A stretch of 64,000 bases of DNA from Mycolicibacter hiberniae (GCF_010729485.1 NZ_AP022609.1:558001-622000); one strand, 5' to 3'; positions 49,129 to 59,132 are shown, numbered from the stretch's first letter. Program-made: numbers and translations. The notes: generated by a model not told the origin, from the letters alone.

Positions 49129-49890
49129 ATGACCGAATTCCCGCCGTCCCAGCCGGGCAACTACCCGCCCCCGTCCGGTGATGTCCCGCCGCCCGGCAAC
49201 TACCCGCCGCCCGGCGGCAACTACCCGCCGCCCGGCAACTACCCGCCCCCGCCGCCGGGGAACTACCCTCCGCCGCCGGCCGGTAACTACCCGCCCCCGC
49301 CGCCGGGGAACTACCCCCCGCCGCCGCCCGGCAACTACCCGCCCCCGCCCCCGGGGAACTACCCCCCGCCGCCGCCCGGCTACGGCGCCTATTCGGGCGC
49401 GCCCGGCAACGCGGTCGGCCAGCTGCCGCAGGAGGCCTACACGTCCTGGCTGACCCGCGTGGGCGCCTACCTCATCGACTTTCTGCCGGTGCTGGTCCTC
49501 TACGGCATCCCGTCGATGATCGCCGGCACCACAGCCGACCGTGAATGCGTCAGCAGCTCCACGGGATTCGAGTGCACGGTCACGCCCTCGAGCGCCGGTG
49601 CGACGCTGATGTTCCTGGGCTGGCTGGCGGCGCTCATCTTCGGCATCTGGAACTTCGGTTATCGGCAGGGCACCACCGGGTCGAGCATCGGCAAGTCGGT
49701 GCTGAAGTTCAAGGTGGTCTCCGAATCCACCGGCCAGCCGATCGGGTTCGGCATGTCACTGGTGCGCCAGTTGGCCCACGTGGTCGACAGCATCATCTTG
49801 GGTATCGGCTACCTGTTCCCGCTCTGGGACGCCAAACGCCAGACCATCGCCGACAAGATCATGTCCACCGTCTGCCTGCCGATCCGGTGA
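49129..49890 (+). CDS. Proline-rich antigen (Pra-like) RDD-family membrane protein
   Basis: 253 residues. The N-terminal 90 residues carry nine NYPP units, mostly of the form NYPPPPPG, so the gene has an internal repeat over 49159-49380. The C-terminal half is an RDD domain with three hydrophobic segments (LIDFLPVLVLYGIPSMIAGT, ATLMFLGWLAALIFGIWNFG, and one near the end) and a conserved Arg in LTRVGAYLIDFLPV. The tail is probably disordered and may bind partners. The TGA overlaps the GTG of metB (GTGA). It matches Rv1078 in place and composition. Confidence 0.92.
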   Translation: MTEFPPSQPGNYPPPSGDVPPPGNYPPPGGNYPPPGNYPPPPPGNYPPPPAGNYPPPPPGNYPPPPPGNYPPPPPGNYPPPPPGYGAYSGAPGNAVGQLPQEAYTSWLTRVGAYLIDFLPVLVLYGIPSMIAGTTADRECVSSSTGFECTVTPSSAGATLMFLGWLAALIFGIWNFGYRQGTTGSSIGKSVLKFKVVSESTGQPIGFGMSLVRQLAHVVDSIILGIGYLFPLWDAKRQTIADKIMSTVCLPIR

Positions 49891-51047
49891 ACCCGAACAA
49901 CCCACACTGCACTGCGGGCCTGTCCACCACGGCCGTCCACTCCGGGTTCCGCCCCGACCCGGCGACCGGGGCGGTCAACGTGCCGATCTACGCCAGCAGC
50001 ACCTTCGCCCAAGACGGCGTCGGTGGGCTGCGCGGCGGGTTCGAGTACGCGCGCACCGGCAACCCGACCCGCGCCGCCCTGGAGACCGCGCTGGCCGCGG
50101 TGGAGCAGGGCCGGTTCGGCCGGGCGTTCGGTTCGGGGATGGCCGCCACCGACTGCGCGCTGCGCGCGATGCTGCGCCCCGGCGATCACCTGATCATTCC
50201 CGACGACGCCTACGGTGGCACCTTCCGGCTGATCGACAAGGTCTTCACCCAGTGGGGGGTGGCCTATACCCCGGTCGCCCTGTCGGATCTGGATGCGGTT
50301 CGGGCGGCGGTCACCGGCACCACCCGGCTCATCTGGGTGGAGACGCCCACCAACCCGCTGCTGTCGATCGCCGACATCGCCGGTATCGCCGCGATCGGCA
50401 AAGAAGCCGGCGCCCGGGTCCTGGTGGACAACACCTTCGCCTCGCCGGCGTTACAGCAGCCGCTGACCCTGGGCGCCGACGTGGTGCTGCACTCGACCAC
50501 CAAGTACATCGGCGGGCACTCCGACGTGGTGGGCGGTGCGCTGGTCACCAGCGACGAAGAGCTCGACGCGGCCTTCGCGTTCCTGCAGAACGGGGCGGGG
50601 GCCGTACCGGGCCCCTTCGACACCTACCTGACGCTGCGGGGCCTGAAGACTCTGGTGCTGCGAATGCAGCGGCACAGCGAGAACGCCGCGGCGATCGCCG
50701 AATTCCTCAGCGGGCATCCCGCGGTGAGCCAGGTGCGCTACCCCGGACTGGCGGAGCACCCCGGCCACCGGGTCGCCGCGGCGCAGATGCGCGGTTTCGG
50801 GGGCATGGTGTCGGTCCGGATGCGCGGCGGCCGGGCGGCCGCCGAGAAGCTGTGCGCCGGAACCGAGATCTTCATCCTGGCCGAATCACTCGGCGGGGTG
50901 GAGTCGCTGATCGAACTGCCCGGCGCAATGACGCACGCGTCGACGGCAGGTTCGCAACTGGAGGTTCCCGACGACCTGGTACGCCTGTCGGTGGGCATCG
51001 AGGACATCGACGACCTGATCGGCGACCTCAAGCAGGCGCTGGACTGA
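49887..51047 (+). CDS. metB: Cystathionine gamma-synthase/lyase MetB
   Basis: 386 residues from GTG 49887, which overlaps the Pra-like stop. PLP fold-type I motifs: TGNPTRAALETALAAVEQG, GDHLIIPDDAYGGTFRLID, VETPTNPLLSIADI, DNTFASPALQQPLTLGADVV and the Lys site HSTTKYIGGHSDVVGGALV. A C-terminal LAESLGGVESLIELPGAMTH completes the Cys/Met-metabolism signature. It joins cysteine to an activated homoserine or works in the reverse direction. With cbs it covers both directions of transsulfuration. Confidence 0.96.
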   Translation: MNPNNPHCTAGLSTTAVHSGFRPDPATGAVNVPIYASSTFAQDGVGGLRGGFEYARTGNPTRAALETALAAVEQGRFGRAFGSGMAATDCALRAMLRPGDHLIIPDDAYGGTFRLIDKVFTQWGVAYTPVALSDLDAVRAAVTGTTRLIWVETPTNPLLSIADIAGIAAIGKEAGARVLVDNTFASPALQQPLTLGADVVLHSTTKYIGGHSDVVGGALVTSDEELDAAFAFLQNGAGAVPGPFDTYLTLRGLKTLVLRMQRHSENAAAIAEFLSGHPAVSQVRYPGLAEHPGHRVAAAQMRGFGGMVSVRMRGGRAAAEKLCAGTEIFILAESLGGVESLIELPGAMTHASTAGSQLEVPDDLVRLSVGIEDIDDLIGDLKQALD

Positions 51048-51064
51048 CCCGGTGCCGCCCGGGC

Positions 51065-51559
51065 TCAGGAGTGGTAGGGCTCCGCGCTGACCAAGGTCAC
51101 CGTGACGGTCTTACCGCTGGGCACCTTGTAGCTGCGCTCCTCGCCCTCCTTGGCGCCCAGCAGGGCGTGCCCGAGCGGCGAGTTCGGCGAATAGACCTCG
51201 AGCTTGTCGTCGCCGACACCCTCCTGGCGGGTGGCGATCAGGAAAGTCTCGGTGTCGCTCTTGTCGCCGTCGTAGTAGACCGTGACCACCGAGCCCGGCA
51301 GTGCCACACCGGATTGGGTGGGGGCCTCCCCGACCTTGGCGTTGTTGAGCAGCTCCTGCAACTGCCGGATACGGGCTTCCTGCTGGCCCTGCTCTTCACG
51401 CGCTGCGTGATAGCCGCCGTTCTCGCGCAGGTCCCCCTCTTCGCGGCGGTCGTTGATCTCCGCTGCGATCACCGGACGGTTCGCAATCAGCTGGTCGAGC
51501 TCCGCCTTGAGCCGATCGTGTGACTCCTGCGTCAGCCAGGTCACCTGAGTGTCCGTCAT
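51065..51559 (-). CDS. greA: Transcription elongation factor GreA
   Basis: 164 residues. N-terminal coiled coil ([40 protein letters not shown]) with acidic tip DLREN, and a C-terminal FKBP-like domain ([37 protein letters not shown]). It rescues backtracked RNA polymerase by stimulating transcript cleavage. ATG 51559 opens with [20 protein letters not shown], as in Rv1080c. The 127 bases upstream include a long palindrome and its promoter. Confidence 0.98.
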   Translation of the reverse strand: MTDTQVTWLTQESHDRLKAELDQLIANRPVIAAEINDRREEGDLRENGGYHAAREEQGQQEARIRQLQELLNNAKVGEAPTQSGVALPGSVVTVYYDGDKSDTETFLIATRQEGVGDDKLEVYSPNSPLGHALLGAKEGEERSYKVPSGKTVTVTLVSAEPYHS

Positions 51560-51635
51560 CTCACTGTGCTCCTTGTGTCGTCCGCGCCAATGGGCAGTGG
51601 GGCGACATCGTTGTCATGCAGCCTCTAATGCAGCA

Positions 51636-51663
51636 ATACACGGCTCCAGCTGGAACCGTGTAT
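51636..51663. promoter_or_regulatory. 28-bp near-perfect palindrome between the DUF4307 gene and greA
   Basis: ATACACGG at 51636-51643 and CCGTGTAT at 51656-51663 are inverted copies, and the inner TCCAGCTGGA is itself palindromic, so only one position breaks the symmetry. It lies 24 bases after the DUF4307 stop and 77 bases before the greA start. It could be a terminator of the upstream gene or an operator for greA. No T-run follows it on either strand. Confidence 0.6.
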
Positions 51664-51686
51664 CCGAATAGGATACCACTGCAAAG

Positions 51687-52109
51687 TCAGGGCAAACGTA
51701 AATAATCAGGGACGTCGCTGCCGCAACCGTAGACGTCGCCCATGACAGGCGGCTGGGAAGATTTCACGGTCGTCGTCACCTGGACGGTCGCCGACTCCGA
51801 CGGGGGAACGAGAATTTCGCGCCGGCCGGTCTCGCTGCCGTCGCTGGACCGGACCCGCACGATGCACGCCGCGGGCCGCGACGGGTCGGATCGAGTCACG
51901 CTGAACTTAACCGAGACGGTTTGGTCGTCGAGCACTTCATAGCCGTACAGGTCGCCCTTGACCTCTGCGGTGGCGAAGCGCTGGTAACCCACCACGGCCA
52001 GGGCCGCGGCGGTCGCGATCGCCAGCGCACCCAGGGTGATCGCCAGCAGCTTGCGGGGCAGAGTGCTGCGCTGGGTATCCCGATAGCGGTCCGGCTTGGT
52101 GTCGGTCAT
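51687..52109 (-). CDS. DUF4307 membrane protein (Rv1081c-like)
   Basis: 140 residues from ATG 52109. One hydrophobic segment near residues 22-42 (LAITLGALAIATAAALAVVG) follows a basic leader. The extracytoplasmic part is beta-rich (LDDQTVSVKFSVTRSDPSRP) with two Cys (AACIVRVR, VYGCGSDVPDYL). The fold matches DUF4307, common upstream of greA in actinobacteria. A longer start at 52196 would overlap the promoter of mca and is less likely. The function of the family is unknown. Confidence 0.85.
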   Translation of the reverse strand: MTDTKPDRYRDTQRSTLPRKLLAITLGALAIATAAALAVVGYQRFATAEVKGDLYGYEVLDDQTVSVKFSVTRSDPSRPAACIVRVRSSDGSETGRREILVPPSESATVQVTTTVKSSQPPVMGDVYGCGSDVPDYLRLP

Positions 52110-52260
52110 CGTGAGGTAGGTCCCATGGTCGCCGATGGAGTCGGGAGTGGTTACCGCGCCCGCCTCCGGTGGTGGAACGATGGGGGCAGAAACCATCTGG
52201 AACTATAGGCGTCCGGTCTGGGCTTCCGGCAGGAGGAACCTGGAGGAACGGGGAGTGCGC

Positions 52261-53133
52261 ATGAGTGGACTGCGGCTGATGGCGGTGCACGCCCACCCTG
52301 ACGACGAGTCCAGCAAAGGCGCGGCCACCCTGGCCCGCTACGCCGCCGCCGGGCACCGGGTGATGGTGGTGACGCTGACCGGCGGCGAGCGCGGCGACAT
52401 CCTCAACCCCGCCATGGACCTGCCCGACGTGCACGGCCACATCGCCGAGATCCGGCGCGACGAGATGGCCAAGGCGGCCGAGATCCTCGGGGTGGAGCAC
52501 CACTGGCTGGGTTTCGTCGACTCCGGCCTGCCCAAGGGCGACCCGTTGCCGCCCCTGCCCGAAGACTGCTTCGCGCTGGTCCCGCTGGAGATCTCCACCG
52601 AAGCCCTGGTGCGTGCGGTGCGGCAGTTCCGCCCGCACGTGATGACGACCTACGACGAGAACGGCGGCTACCCGCACCCCGACCACATCCGGTGCCACCA
52701 GGTGTCGGTGGCCGCGTTCGAGGCCGCCGCGGACTACCGGCGCTACCCGCAGGCCGGTGATCCGTGGTCGGTGTCCAAGCTGTACTACAACCACGGGTTC
52801 CTGCGGCAGCGGATGCAGCTGCTGCAGGACGAGTTCGCCCGAAACGGCGAGGTCGGGCCGTTCGCCAAGTGGCTCAAGCACTGGCAGCCCGACCACGATG
52901 TGTTCGCCGAACGGGTGACCACCCGCGTCGAATGCGCCGACTACTTCGGTCAGCGTGACGACGCGCTGCGCGCGCACGCCACCCAGATCGACCCCAACGG
53001 CGACTTCTTCGCCGCTCCGATCGAGTGGCAGCAGCGACTGTGGCCCACGGAGGAGTTCGAGCTGGCCCGTTCTCGGGTGCCGGTTACGCTGCCGGAGACG
53101 GACCTGTTCGTCGGGATCGAGGACAACGGATGA
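52261..53133 (+). CDS. mca: Mycothiol S-conjugate amidase Mca
   Basis: 290 residues. LmbE/MshB-family zinc hydrolase: the metal site is [20 protein letters not shown] (His and Asp of AHPDDE), with the second His in [20 protein letters not shown]. The enzyme cleaves mycothiol-toxin conjugates to a mercapturate and GlcN-Ins in detoxification. ATG 52261 matches the known start; a GTG two codons earlier is possible. The TGA overlaps the ATG of the next small gene. It is diagnostic for mycothiol-making actinobacteria. Confidence 0.97.
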   Translation: MSGLRLMAVHAHPDDESSKGAATLARYAAAGHRVMVVTLTGGERGDILNPAMDLPDVHGHIAEIRRDEMAKAAEILGVEHHWLGFVDSGLPKGDPLPPLPEDCFALVPLEISTEALVRAVRQFRPHVMTTYDENGGYPHPDHIRCHQVSVAAFEAAADYRRYPQAGDPWSVSKLYYNHGFLRQRMQLLQDEFARNGEVGPFAKWLKHWQPDHDVFAERVTTRVECADYFGQRDDALRAHATQIDPNGDFFAAPIEWQQRLWPTEEFELARSRVPVTLPETDLFVGIEDNG

Positions 53134-53387
53134 ACCACGCTGTGCTGACCATGCTGTGGATTGTGGCCGAGGAGGCGCCGCGCGATACCGGGCCGGACTT
53201 CGGCAAGGCCAGCCCTTTCGGTCTGCTGGTCATCGTGCTGCTGATGCTCGGCACCTTCGGGCTGGTGTGGTCGATGAACCGGCAGCTCAAGAAGCTGCCT
53301 GAGTCCTTCGACCCCGAGCACCCGGCCCCCGACCAGGCCGCCGACGAGGGGACCGTCGGCTCCGCGCCCTCCGGCGACGACAGCTAA
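53130..53387 (+). CDS. Small single-span membrane protein (Rv1083-like)
   Basis: 85 residues; ATG 53130 overlaps the mca stop (ATGA). One hydrophobic segment near residues 28-48 ([20 protein letters not shown]) is followed by a basic turn ([12 protein letters not shown]) and an acidic, Pro-rich tail that should be cytoplasmic. No family function is known. Its conserved coupling to mca suggests a structural or regulatory partner. Confidence 0.85.
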   Translation: MNHAVLTMLWIVAEEAPRDTGPDFGKASPFGLLVIVLLMLGTFGLVWSMNRQLKKLPESFDPEHPAPDQAADEGTVGSAPSGDDS

Positions 53388-53474
53388 GCGCCGCGGCGAC
53401 GGCCCGTTCGCTGACAGCGTCGGGTAGGCGTCAGGGCGTTCTGCCCGGTGCCGGGACCGGGTTAGCGTGGATGG

Positions 53475-55487
53475 ATGGCCAACCGTCTCGCCGTGTCCGC
53501 CAGCCCCTACCTGCGCCAACACGCCGACAACCCGGTGGACTGGTGGGAGTGGACGCCCGAGGCGCTGGCGCAGGCCGCCGAACGCGACGTGCCGATCCTG
53601 TTGTCGGTCGGCTACGCGGCCTGCCACTGGTGTCATGTGATGGCGCACGGGTGCTTCGCGGACACCGAGGTGGCCGCCGCGATGAACGCGGGCTTTGTGT
53701 GCATCAAGGTCGACCGCGAGGAACGCCCGGACATCGATGCGATCTACATGGCCGCCACCCAGGCGTTGACCGGCGCCGGCGGTTGGCCGATGACCTGTTT
53801 CCTGACTCCCGACGGCAGGCCGTTCTTCTGCGGCACGTACTACCCCAAAGATGCTTTCCTGAACCTGCTTTCGGCGATCACCGCCACCTGGAACGAGCGC
53901 CGCGACGAAGTCGAGCAGGCCTCGACGAGCATCGCCGCCGAATTGCGCGCCATGGCAGCCCGGCTGCCGAGCGACGGCCCGCCCGTCGACGAGTCGCTGT
54001 GCGACGCCGCGGTGGGGGCGCTGTTGCGCACCGAGGACACCGTCCACGGTGGATTCGGCGGCGCGCCGAAGTTCCCGCCGTCGGCGCTGCTGGAGTTCCT
54101 GCTGCGGCACTACGAGCGGACCGCGAGCCGGACTGCCCTCGAAGCGGTGGTCCGCGCCGGTACGGGGATGGCCCGCGGCGGGATCTACGACCAGTTGGCC
54201 GGCGGCTTCGCCCGCTACAGCGTCGACAACGCCTGGGTGGTACCGCATTTCGAAAAGATGCTGTACGACAACGCGTTGCTGCTGCGGGTCTACGCGCACT
54301 GGGCCCGGCGCACCGGCGACCCGCTGGCCATGCGGGTGACCGCGCAGACGGCCCAGTTCCTGCTGGAGGAGCTGTCCGAGGACGCCGTGTTCATCTCGTC
54401 GCTGGACGCCGACGCCGCCGGCCAGGAGGGCCTGACCTATGTGTGGACCCCCGAGCAGCTGACCGAGGTCCTCGGCGCGGCTGACGGCCGGTGGGCGGCG
54501 GAGGTCTTCGGGGTCACGCCGGAGGGAACGTTCGATCCCGATGACTCCGGCGCCTCGGTGCTGCGTCTGCCGGTAGACCCCCACGACGGGCCGCGGTTCG
54601 ACCGGGTGCGCCGGGAGTTGCTGGTTGCCCGGCGCACGCGGCCCCAACCCGACCGGGACGGCAAGGTGGTCACCGCCTGGAACGGCCTGGCGATCACCGC
54701 GCTGACCGAGGCGGCGGTGGCGCTGGACGATCCGCGGCTGGCCGCCGCCGCCCGAGACTGCGCGGGCCGACTGCTCGAGCTGCATCTGGTGGACGGCCGG
54801 CTGCGCCGGGCCAGTCTGGGCGGCCGGGTGGGGGACAGCCCGGCGGTCCTGGAGGACTATGGCGCGCTGGCCACCGGACTGCTCGGCGTCTACCAGTTCA
54901 GCGGTGCGCAGAGCCTGCTTGATGGGGCGCTCGGCCTGCTGGACACGGCGCTGGACCACTTCGCCGACCCGGAGTCGCCCGGACGGTGGTTCGACACCTC
55001 CGATGACGCCGAAGCGCTCATGGTGCGCCCCGGCGACCCACTGGACGGGGCCACCCCGTCGGGGGCGGCGCTGATCACCGAGGCGTTGCTGACCGCGTCC
55101 CTGGTGGCGGGGAGCCGCGCGCAGCGCTACGGCCGGGCCGCCGCCGACGCCCTGGGGGCGCACGGGGCGCTGCTGGCGCGGGCACCGCGGGCAGCGGGCC
55201 ACTGGCTGGCCGTGGCCGAGGCCACCCTGCGCGGTCCGCTGCAGATCGCGGTGGCGTGCCAGGGCCCGGACTCCGCGCTGCTCGCCCAGGCGCGCCGGCT
55301 GGCACCCGGCGGATCGGTGGTGGTCGGCGGAGCGGCCGAATCCGGTGAGCTGCTGGCCGGGCGGGACCGGGTCAACGGCGTCGACGCCGCCTACGTCTGT
55401 CGGGGTCCGGTGTGCGATCTGCCGGTGGTCAGCGCGGCGGAGTTGGCCGCGGCCCTTGCGGTTCCGCCGCATCCGGCATCCGTGTAA
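53475..55487 (+). CDS. DUF255/thioredoxin-fold protein (YyaL/SSP411-like, Rv1084-like)
   Basis: 670 residues. An N-terminal thioredoxin-like domain has SPYLRQHADNPVDWWEWTPE and the C-x2-C motif GYAACHWCHVMAHGCF. The remainder is an alpha-alpha toroid of the glycoside-hydrolase/isomerase type (GGIYDQLAGGFARYSVDNAW, VPHFEKMLYDNALLLR). The family (SSP411/YyaL) is widespread but without settled biochemistry. The active-site Cys pair is intact. ATG 53475 gives MANRLAVSASPYLRQHADNP, as expected. It is 87 bases after the small membrane-protein gene. Confidence 0.92.
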   Translation: MANRLAVSASPYLRQHADNPVDWWEWTPEALAQAAERDVPILLSVGYAACHWCHVMAHGCFADTEVAAAMNAGFVCIKVDREERPDIDAIYMAATQALTGAGGWPMTCFLTPDGRPFFCGTYYPKDAFLNLLSAITATWNERRDEVEQASTSIAAELRAMAARLPSDGPPVDESLCDAAVGALLRTEDTVHGGFGGAPKFPPSALLEFLLRHYERTASRTALEAVVRAGTGMARGGIYDQLAGGFARYSVDNAWVVPHFEKMLYDNALLLRVYAHWARRTGDPLAMRVTAQTAQFLLEELSEDAVFISSLDADAAGQEGLTYVWTPEQLTEVLGAADGRWAAEVFGVTPEGTFDPDDSGASVLRLPVDPHDGPRFDRVRRELLVARRTRPQPDRDGKVVTAWNGLAITALTEAAVALDDPRLAAAARDCAGRLLELHLVDGRLRRASLGGRVGDSPAVLEDYGALATGLLGVYQFSGAQSLLDGALGLLDTALDHFADPESPGRWFDTSDDAEALMVRPGDPLDGATPSGAALITEALLTASLVAGSRAQRYGRAAADALGAHGALLARAPRAAGHWLAVAEATLRGPLQIAVACQGPDSALLAQARRLAPGGSVVVGGAAESGELLAGRDRVNGVDAAYVCRGPVCDLPVVSAAELAAALAVPPHPASV

Positions 55488-55497
55488 CGTGCGGCAC

Positions 55498-55881
55498 ATG
55501 ACGAGCGCACCGGACCGAACGCAGGCCATCACCGAGACCGTCCACCGCTACATCGAGCTGGTCGGCGGCGGCGACGCCGATGCGCTGGTGGAGCTGTACG
55601 CGGCCGATGCCACCGTCGAGGACCCGGTGGGCGGCGAGGTGCACATCGGGCACCAGGCCATCCGCAACTTCTACTCGGCCATCACCGGGCTGCAGCGCGA
55701 GTCGGAGCTGGTGACGTTGCGGGTCGCCGGTAACGAGGCGGCATTCCACTTCGCGCTGACCATCACCAACGGTGACCACCGGATGCGCATCGAGCCCATC
55801 GACGTGATGGTGTTCGACGGCGACGGCAAGGTCGCCGCGATGAAGGCCTACTGGTCGGCGGAGAACATCACCCACCTGTAG
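55498..55881 (+). CDS. SnoaL-like/ketosteroid-isomerase-like protein
   Basis: 127 residues with the NTF2-like cone fold pattern: YIELVGGGDADALVELYAAD, ATVEDPVGGEVHIGHQAIRN and IDVMVFDGDGKVAAMKAYWS. ATVEDPVG and the acidic end of the third strand match delta-5-3-ketosteroid isomerases. It may isomerise a steroid or polyketide, but the family is broad. It starts 10 bases after the preceding gene. M. tuberculosis lacks a gene here as I recall, so it may be a local addition. Confidence 0.82.
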   Translation: MTSAPDRTQAITETVHRYIELVGGGDADALVELYAADATVEDPVGGEVHIGHQAIRNFYSAITGLQRESELVTLRVAGNEAAFHFALTITNGDHRMRIEPIDVMVFDGDGKVAAMKAYWSAENITHL

Positions 55882-55902
55882 CGGGGCCCGCCCCCTTACC
55901 GG

Positions 55903-56604
55903 TCAGTGCAGGGCCGCGAACCAGATCGCGATGTACTGGCACAGCGCGGCCACCGCGGTGCAGGCATGGAAGAACTCGTGGTAGCCGAACGTCTCGGGCC
56001 AGGGGTCCGGCCACTTCAGCGCGTACATGATCGCGCCGATGCTGTAGAGCGCGCCGCCGACGACCAGCAGCACCATCGCCGCGACACCGGCGTTCTCCAT
56101 GATCGTCGCGATGAAGAACACCGACACCCACCCCAGTAACAGGTAGAGCGGCACCCCCACCCACTTCGGGGCGGTCGGCCAGCACAGCTTGAGCACCACG
56201 CCGGCCAGCGCCCCGCCCCACACGATCGTCATCACCAGCCGTTCCTGGGCGCCGTGGTCCATCGCCAGCATCGCGAACGGGGTGTAGGTGCCGGCGATGA
56301 AGATGAAGATCATCGCGTGGTCGAGCCGCTTCATCCGGATCCGGGCGGCGACCGACTTCCAGGTCACCCGGTGATAGATGGCGCTGACCGCGAACATGCC
56401 CACCACGGAGATGGAGTAGGCCAGCGATGCCAGACCGGCCTCGGGCCCGGCCAGCGGCCAGGTCACCCCGATCAGCGCGATCCCGGCGATCAGCGCCACG
56501 ACGGCTGAGACGACGTGAATCCAGCCGCGGCCCCGCGGCTTGACGCGCGGCGCCGGCAACCCGGTCGGATTCGGCTCGGCGATGGTGTCGGTGTGGGTGC
56601 TCAT
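55903..56604 (-). CDS. Hemolysin III/PAQR-family membrane protein (Rv1085c-like)
   Basis: 233 residues with seven hydrophobic segments. Conserved metal-type residues are seen: YHRVTW near residue 80 (Ser/His region), [20 protein letters not shown] (Asp-His), and [20 protein letters not shown] (H-x3-H) near the end. These fit the HlyIII/PAQR hydrolase site. ATG 56604 gives [20 protein letters not shown]. The biological role in mycobacteria is not established. It is divergent from the prenyl diphosphate synthase gene. Confidence 0.9.
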   Translation of the reverse strand: MSTHTDTIAEPNPTGLPAPRVKPRGRGWIHVVSAVVALIAGIALIGVTWPLAGPEAGLASLAYSISVVGMFAVSAIYHRVTWKSVAARIRMKRLDHAMIFIFIAGTYTPFAMLAMDHGAQERLVMTIVWGGALAGVVLKLCWPTAPKWVGVPLYLLLGWVSVFFIATIMENAGVAAMVLLVVGGALYSIGAIMYALKWPDPWPETFGYHEFFHACTAVAALCQYIAIWFAALH

Positions 56605-56679
56605 GGGCCTTCCTGAACTCCACGCGGATCCCGGACTGATTCCCGTCCATGCTTGCCGATAACAGTAGTCTGGGTTTTT

Positions 56680-57489
56680 GTGGCAATCATCCCGGCGCGC
56701 TTGAAGGAGCCGCTGTACCGGATTTACGAGCTGCGCCTGCGGCAGGGCCTGGCGGCGTCTCGGGCGAATCTGCCCCGCCACATCGCCGTTCTCTGCGACG
56801 GTAACCGGCGCTGGGCGCGCGACGCCGGCTACGACGACGTCAGCTACGGCTACCGGATGGGCGCCGCCAAGATCGCCGAGATGCTGCGCTGGTGCGCTGA
56901 CGCAGGCATCGAGATGGCCACCGTCTATCTGCTGTCCACCGAGAACCTGCAGCGCGATCCCGCCGAACTGGCCGCCCTGATCGAGATCATCACCGACGTG
57001 GTGGAGGAGATCTGCGCGCCGGCAAACCGGTGGAGCGTGCGCACCGTCGGGGATCTGGGTCTGCTGGGCGAAGAGCCGGCGCGCCGGCTGCGGGAGGCCG
57101 TCGAGAGCACTGCGAGCACGGCGAACGGCGACGATGGGGCCTGCCGGCTGCATGTCAACGTCGCGGTCGGCTACGGCGGTCGGCAGGAGATCGTCGACGC
57201 GGTGCGGGGTCTGCTGGGCAAGCAGCTGGCCAACGGCGCCACCGCGGAGGAACTCGTCGAGGCGGTGACCGTCGAGGGCATCTCGGAGAACCTCTACACC
57301 TCGGGGCAGCCCGACCCGGACCTGGTGATCCGCACCTCGGGGGAGCAGCGGTTGTCCGGCTTCCTGCTGTGGCAGAGCGCCTACTCGGAGATGTGGTTCA
57401 CCGAGGCGCACTGGCCGGCGTTTCGGCGGGTCGACTTCCTGCGGGCGCTGCGCGACTACAGCGTGCGGCACCGCAGGTTCGGACGGTAG
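56680..57489 (+). CDS. Short-chain Z-isoprenyl diphosphate synthase (Rv1086-like UppS)
   Basis: 269 residues from GTG 56680 ([20 protein letters not shown]). cis-Prenyltransferase motifs: [20 protein letters not shown] (catalytic Asp in DGNRRWA) near residue 40, [20 protein letters not shown] near residue 85, and [20 protein letters not shown] followed by QSAYSEMWF near the end. Rv1086 makes omega,E,Z-farnesyl diphosphate for decaprenyl phosphate synthesis in cell-wall assembly. An upstream ATG at 56653 adds 9 unrelated residues and is rejected. It is divergent from hemolysin III. Confidence 0.95.
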   Translation: MAIIPARLKEPLYRIYELRLRQGLAASRANLPRHIAVLCDGNRRWARDAGYDDVSYGYRMGAAKIAEMLRWCADAGIEMATVYLLSTENLQRDPAELAALIEIITDVVEEICAPANRWSVRTVGDLGLLGEEPARRLREAVESTASTANGDDGACRLHVNVAVGYGGRQEIVDAVRGLLGKQLANGATAEELVEAVTVEGISENLYTSGQPDPDLVIRTSGEQRLSGFLLWQSAYSEMWFTEAHWPAFRRVDFLRALRDYSVRHRRFGR

Positions 57490-57530
57490 GAGCAGGCGCG
57501 CTCAGGCGGCACCGTCTACAGTTTTCTCCC

Positions 57531-58139
57531 ATGAAGTGGCGGCTGGCGGCGTTGACGCTGATCCCTGGGACCCTGATCTTCGGCGCCGCACCGGCGCAGG
57601 CCGACGAGAAGAGCTACCTCAGCTACCTGGAGTCGCACGGGTTCAAGTACCAGAACAGTCCCGGTCTGACCACGCCGGCCGGGGCGGTGCAATTCGGCGG
57701 GATCATCTGCCAGAACCTGCGCCGGGGCCGCCCCGCCAAGGACCGGTTCGGCACGAAGGTCGCCGACGGCGTCACCAAGGTCATGATCGACGCCGCGCAA
57801 AAGGAGCTGTGCCCGGACACCCTGGCGCCCGCTGCCACCACGACACCGGCGGTGCCGCCACCGGACGGCGTCGAACCGGCCCCGCCGGCCCCGGAGCTTG
57901 CGCCCCTGCCGGACGGCGCGCCTCCGCCGTTCCCGCCGCCACCCGGTTTCCCGCCGCCCCCGATGTTCCCCCCGCCCCCGGGCTTCCCGCCGCCTCCGGA
58001 GCTGGTGCCCGCGCCCGCACCCGCCGCCGAATTCCCGCCGCCGCCGATATGGCCGCCTGCGCCCGAGCCGGCCCCGCCCGCGGATGAGCCGGCACCCCCG
58101 GCGGCCACGCCGCAGCCGGGGACCGCAACCCAGCCGTAG
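57531..58139 (+). CDS. Secreted DUF732 protein with proline-rich tail
   Basis: 202 residues. A signal peptide (MKWRLAALTLIPGTLIFGAA, then PAQA-DE) is followed by a DUF732 domain: SYLSYLESHGFKYQNSPGLT, IICQNLRRGRPAKDRF and a second Cys in KELCPDTLAPA, likely forming a disulfide. The last 95 residues are a Pro-rich, probably disordered tail (FPPPPGFPPPPMFPPPPGF). It is a small exported protein; DUF732 proteins are frequent in mycobacteria with unknown role. It follows the prenyl synthase gene by 41 bases. Confidence 0.88.
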   Translation: MKWRLAALTLIPGTLIFGAAPAQADEKSYLSYLESHGFKYQNSPGLTTPAGAVQFGGIICQNLRRGRPAKDRFGTKVADGVTKVMIDAAQKELCPDTLAPAATTTPAVPPPDGVEPAPPAPELAPLPDGAPPPFPPPPGFPPPPMFPPPPGFPPPPELVPAPAPAAEFPPPPIWPPAPEPAPPADEPAPPAATPQPGTATQP

Positions 58140-58193
58140 CTTTCGGCCAATGACGGCGACTCACTGCGCCCGGCTCCGCTGCGCAGGTCGCCG

Positions 58194-59132
58194 CTAGAGC
58201 TTGCGCAGGCGCAGCCTGTTGATGGAGTGATCGGCGTCTTTGCGCAGCACCAGGGTGGCCCGCGGTCGCGTGGGCAAGATGTTCTCGATCAGGTTGGGTC
58301 GGTTGATGGAGCGCCAGATGTCGCGCGCGGCGGCGACGGCCTGCTGGTCGCCCAACGGCGCGTAGTGGTGGAAGTGCGAGTCGGGGTCGGCGAACGAGGT
58401 GGAGCGCATCGCCAGGAACCGCGCGACGTACCAGTGCTCGATGTCTTCGACCCGGGCGTCGACGTACAGCGAGAAGTCGAACAGGTCGGAGATCATCAGC
58501 GTCGGCCCCGTCTGTAACACGTTGAGGCCTTCGAGGATCAAGATGTCGGGGTGGCGAACCACCTGCTTGGCGTTGGGAACGATGTCGTAGCTCAGGTGTG
58601 AATACACCGGTGCGCACACATAGTCCGCGCCGGACTTCACCGAGGTGACGAAGCGCATCAGGGCACGCCGGTTGTAGCTTTCCGGAAAGCCCTTGCGGTG
58701 CATCAGGTTCCGGCGCTCCAACTCGTGGTTGGGGTAGAGGAACCCGTCGGTGGTGACCAGGTCCACCCGGGGGTGGTGATCCCAGCGGGCCAGCAGTGCC
58801 TGCAGCACGCGGGCCGTGGTGGACTTGCCGACCGCCACACTGCCGGCCACCCCGATGACGAACGGCACCGGCCGGTCGGGGCTCTGGTGGTTCTCACCGA
58901 GGAATTCCGCGGTGGCGGCGAACAGCTGTTGGCGCGCGGCGACCTGCAGGTGCAGAAGTCGGGCCAGCGGCAGGTAGACCTCTTCGACCTCCAGCAGGTC
59001 GACCTGCTCACCGAGGCCGCGCAGCGCCACAACTTCGGCTTCGCTGAGCGGCATCGGCGTCGACATACGCAGTGTCCGCCATTGACGTCGGTCGAACTCC
59101 ACGTAGGGACTCGGCTCACTAAGCCGCTGCAT
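58194..59132 (-). CDS. coaA: Pantothenate kinase CoaA
   Basis: 312 residues, as in M. tuberculosis CoaA (Rv1092c). P-loop [20 protein letters not shown] near residue 95, then [20 protein letters not shown] near residue 127, [20 protein letters not shown] and a C-terminal [20 protein letters not shown]. It phosphorylates pantothenate, the first step of CoA synthesis. ATG 59132 gives [20 protein letters not shown]. It is divergent from the DUF885 gene across 45 bases. Confidence 0.97.
   Translation of the reverse strand: MQRLSEPSPYVEFDRRQWRTLRMSTPMPLSEAEVVALRGLGEQVDLLEVEEVYLPLARLLHLQVAARQQLFAATAEFLGENHQSPDRPVPFVIGVAGSVAVGKSTTARVLQALLARWDHHPRVDLVTTDGFLYPNHELERRNLMHRKGFPESYNRRALMRFVTSVKSGADYVCAPVYSHLSYDIVPNAKQVVRHPDILILEGLNVLQTGPTLMISDLFDFSLYVDARVEDIEHWYVARFLAMRSTSFADPDSHFHHYAPLGDQQAVAAARDIWRSINRPNLIENILPTRPRATLVLRKDADHSINRLRLRKL

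Noticed and set aside
49159..49380. Regular short repeats considered as a CRISPR array or tandem-repeat locus
   Set aside because: The period is about 24 bases, the units are coding for NYPPPPPG and there are no unique spacers; it is the repeat region of the Pra-like protein.
52950..55532. 860-codon minus-strand frame opposite the DUF255 gene
   Set aside because: The plus-strand protein has clear family motifs, while the minus product is Gly/Arg/Gln/Val low-complexity sequence with no recognisable domain.
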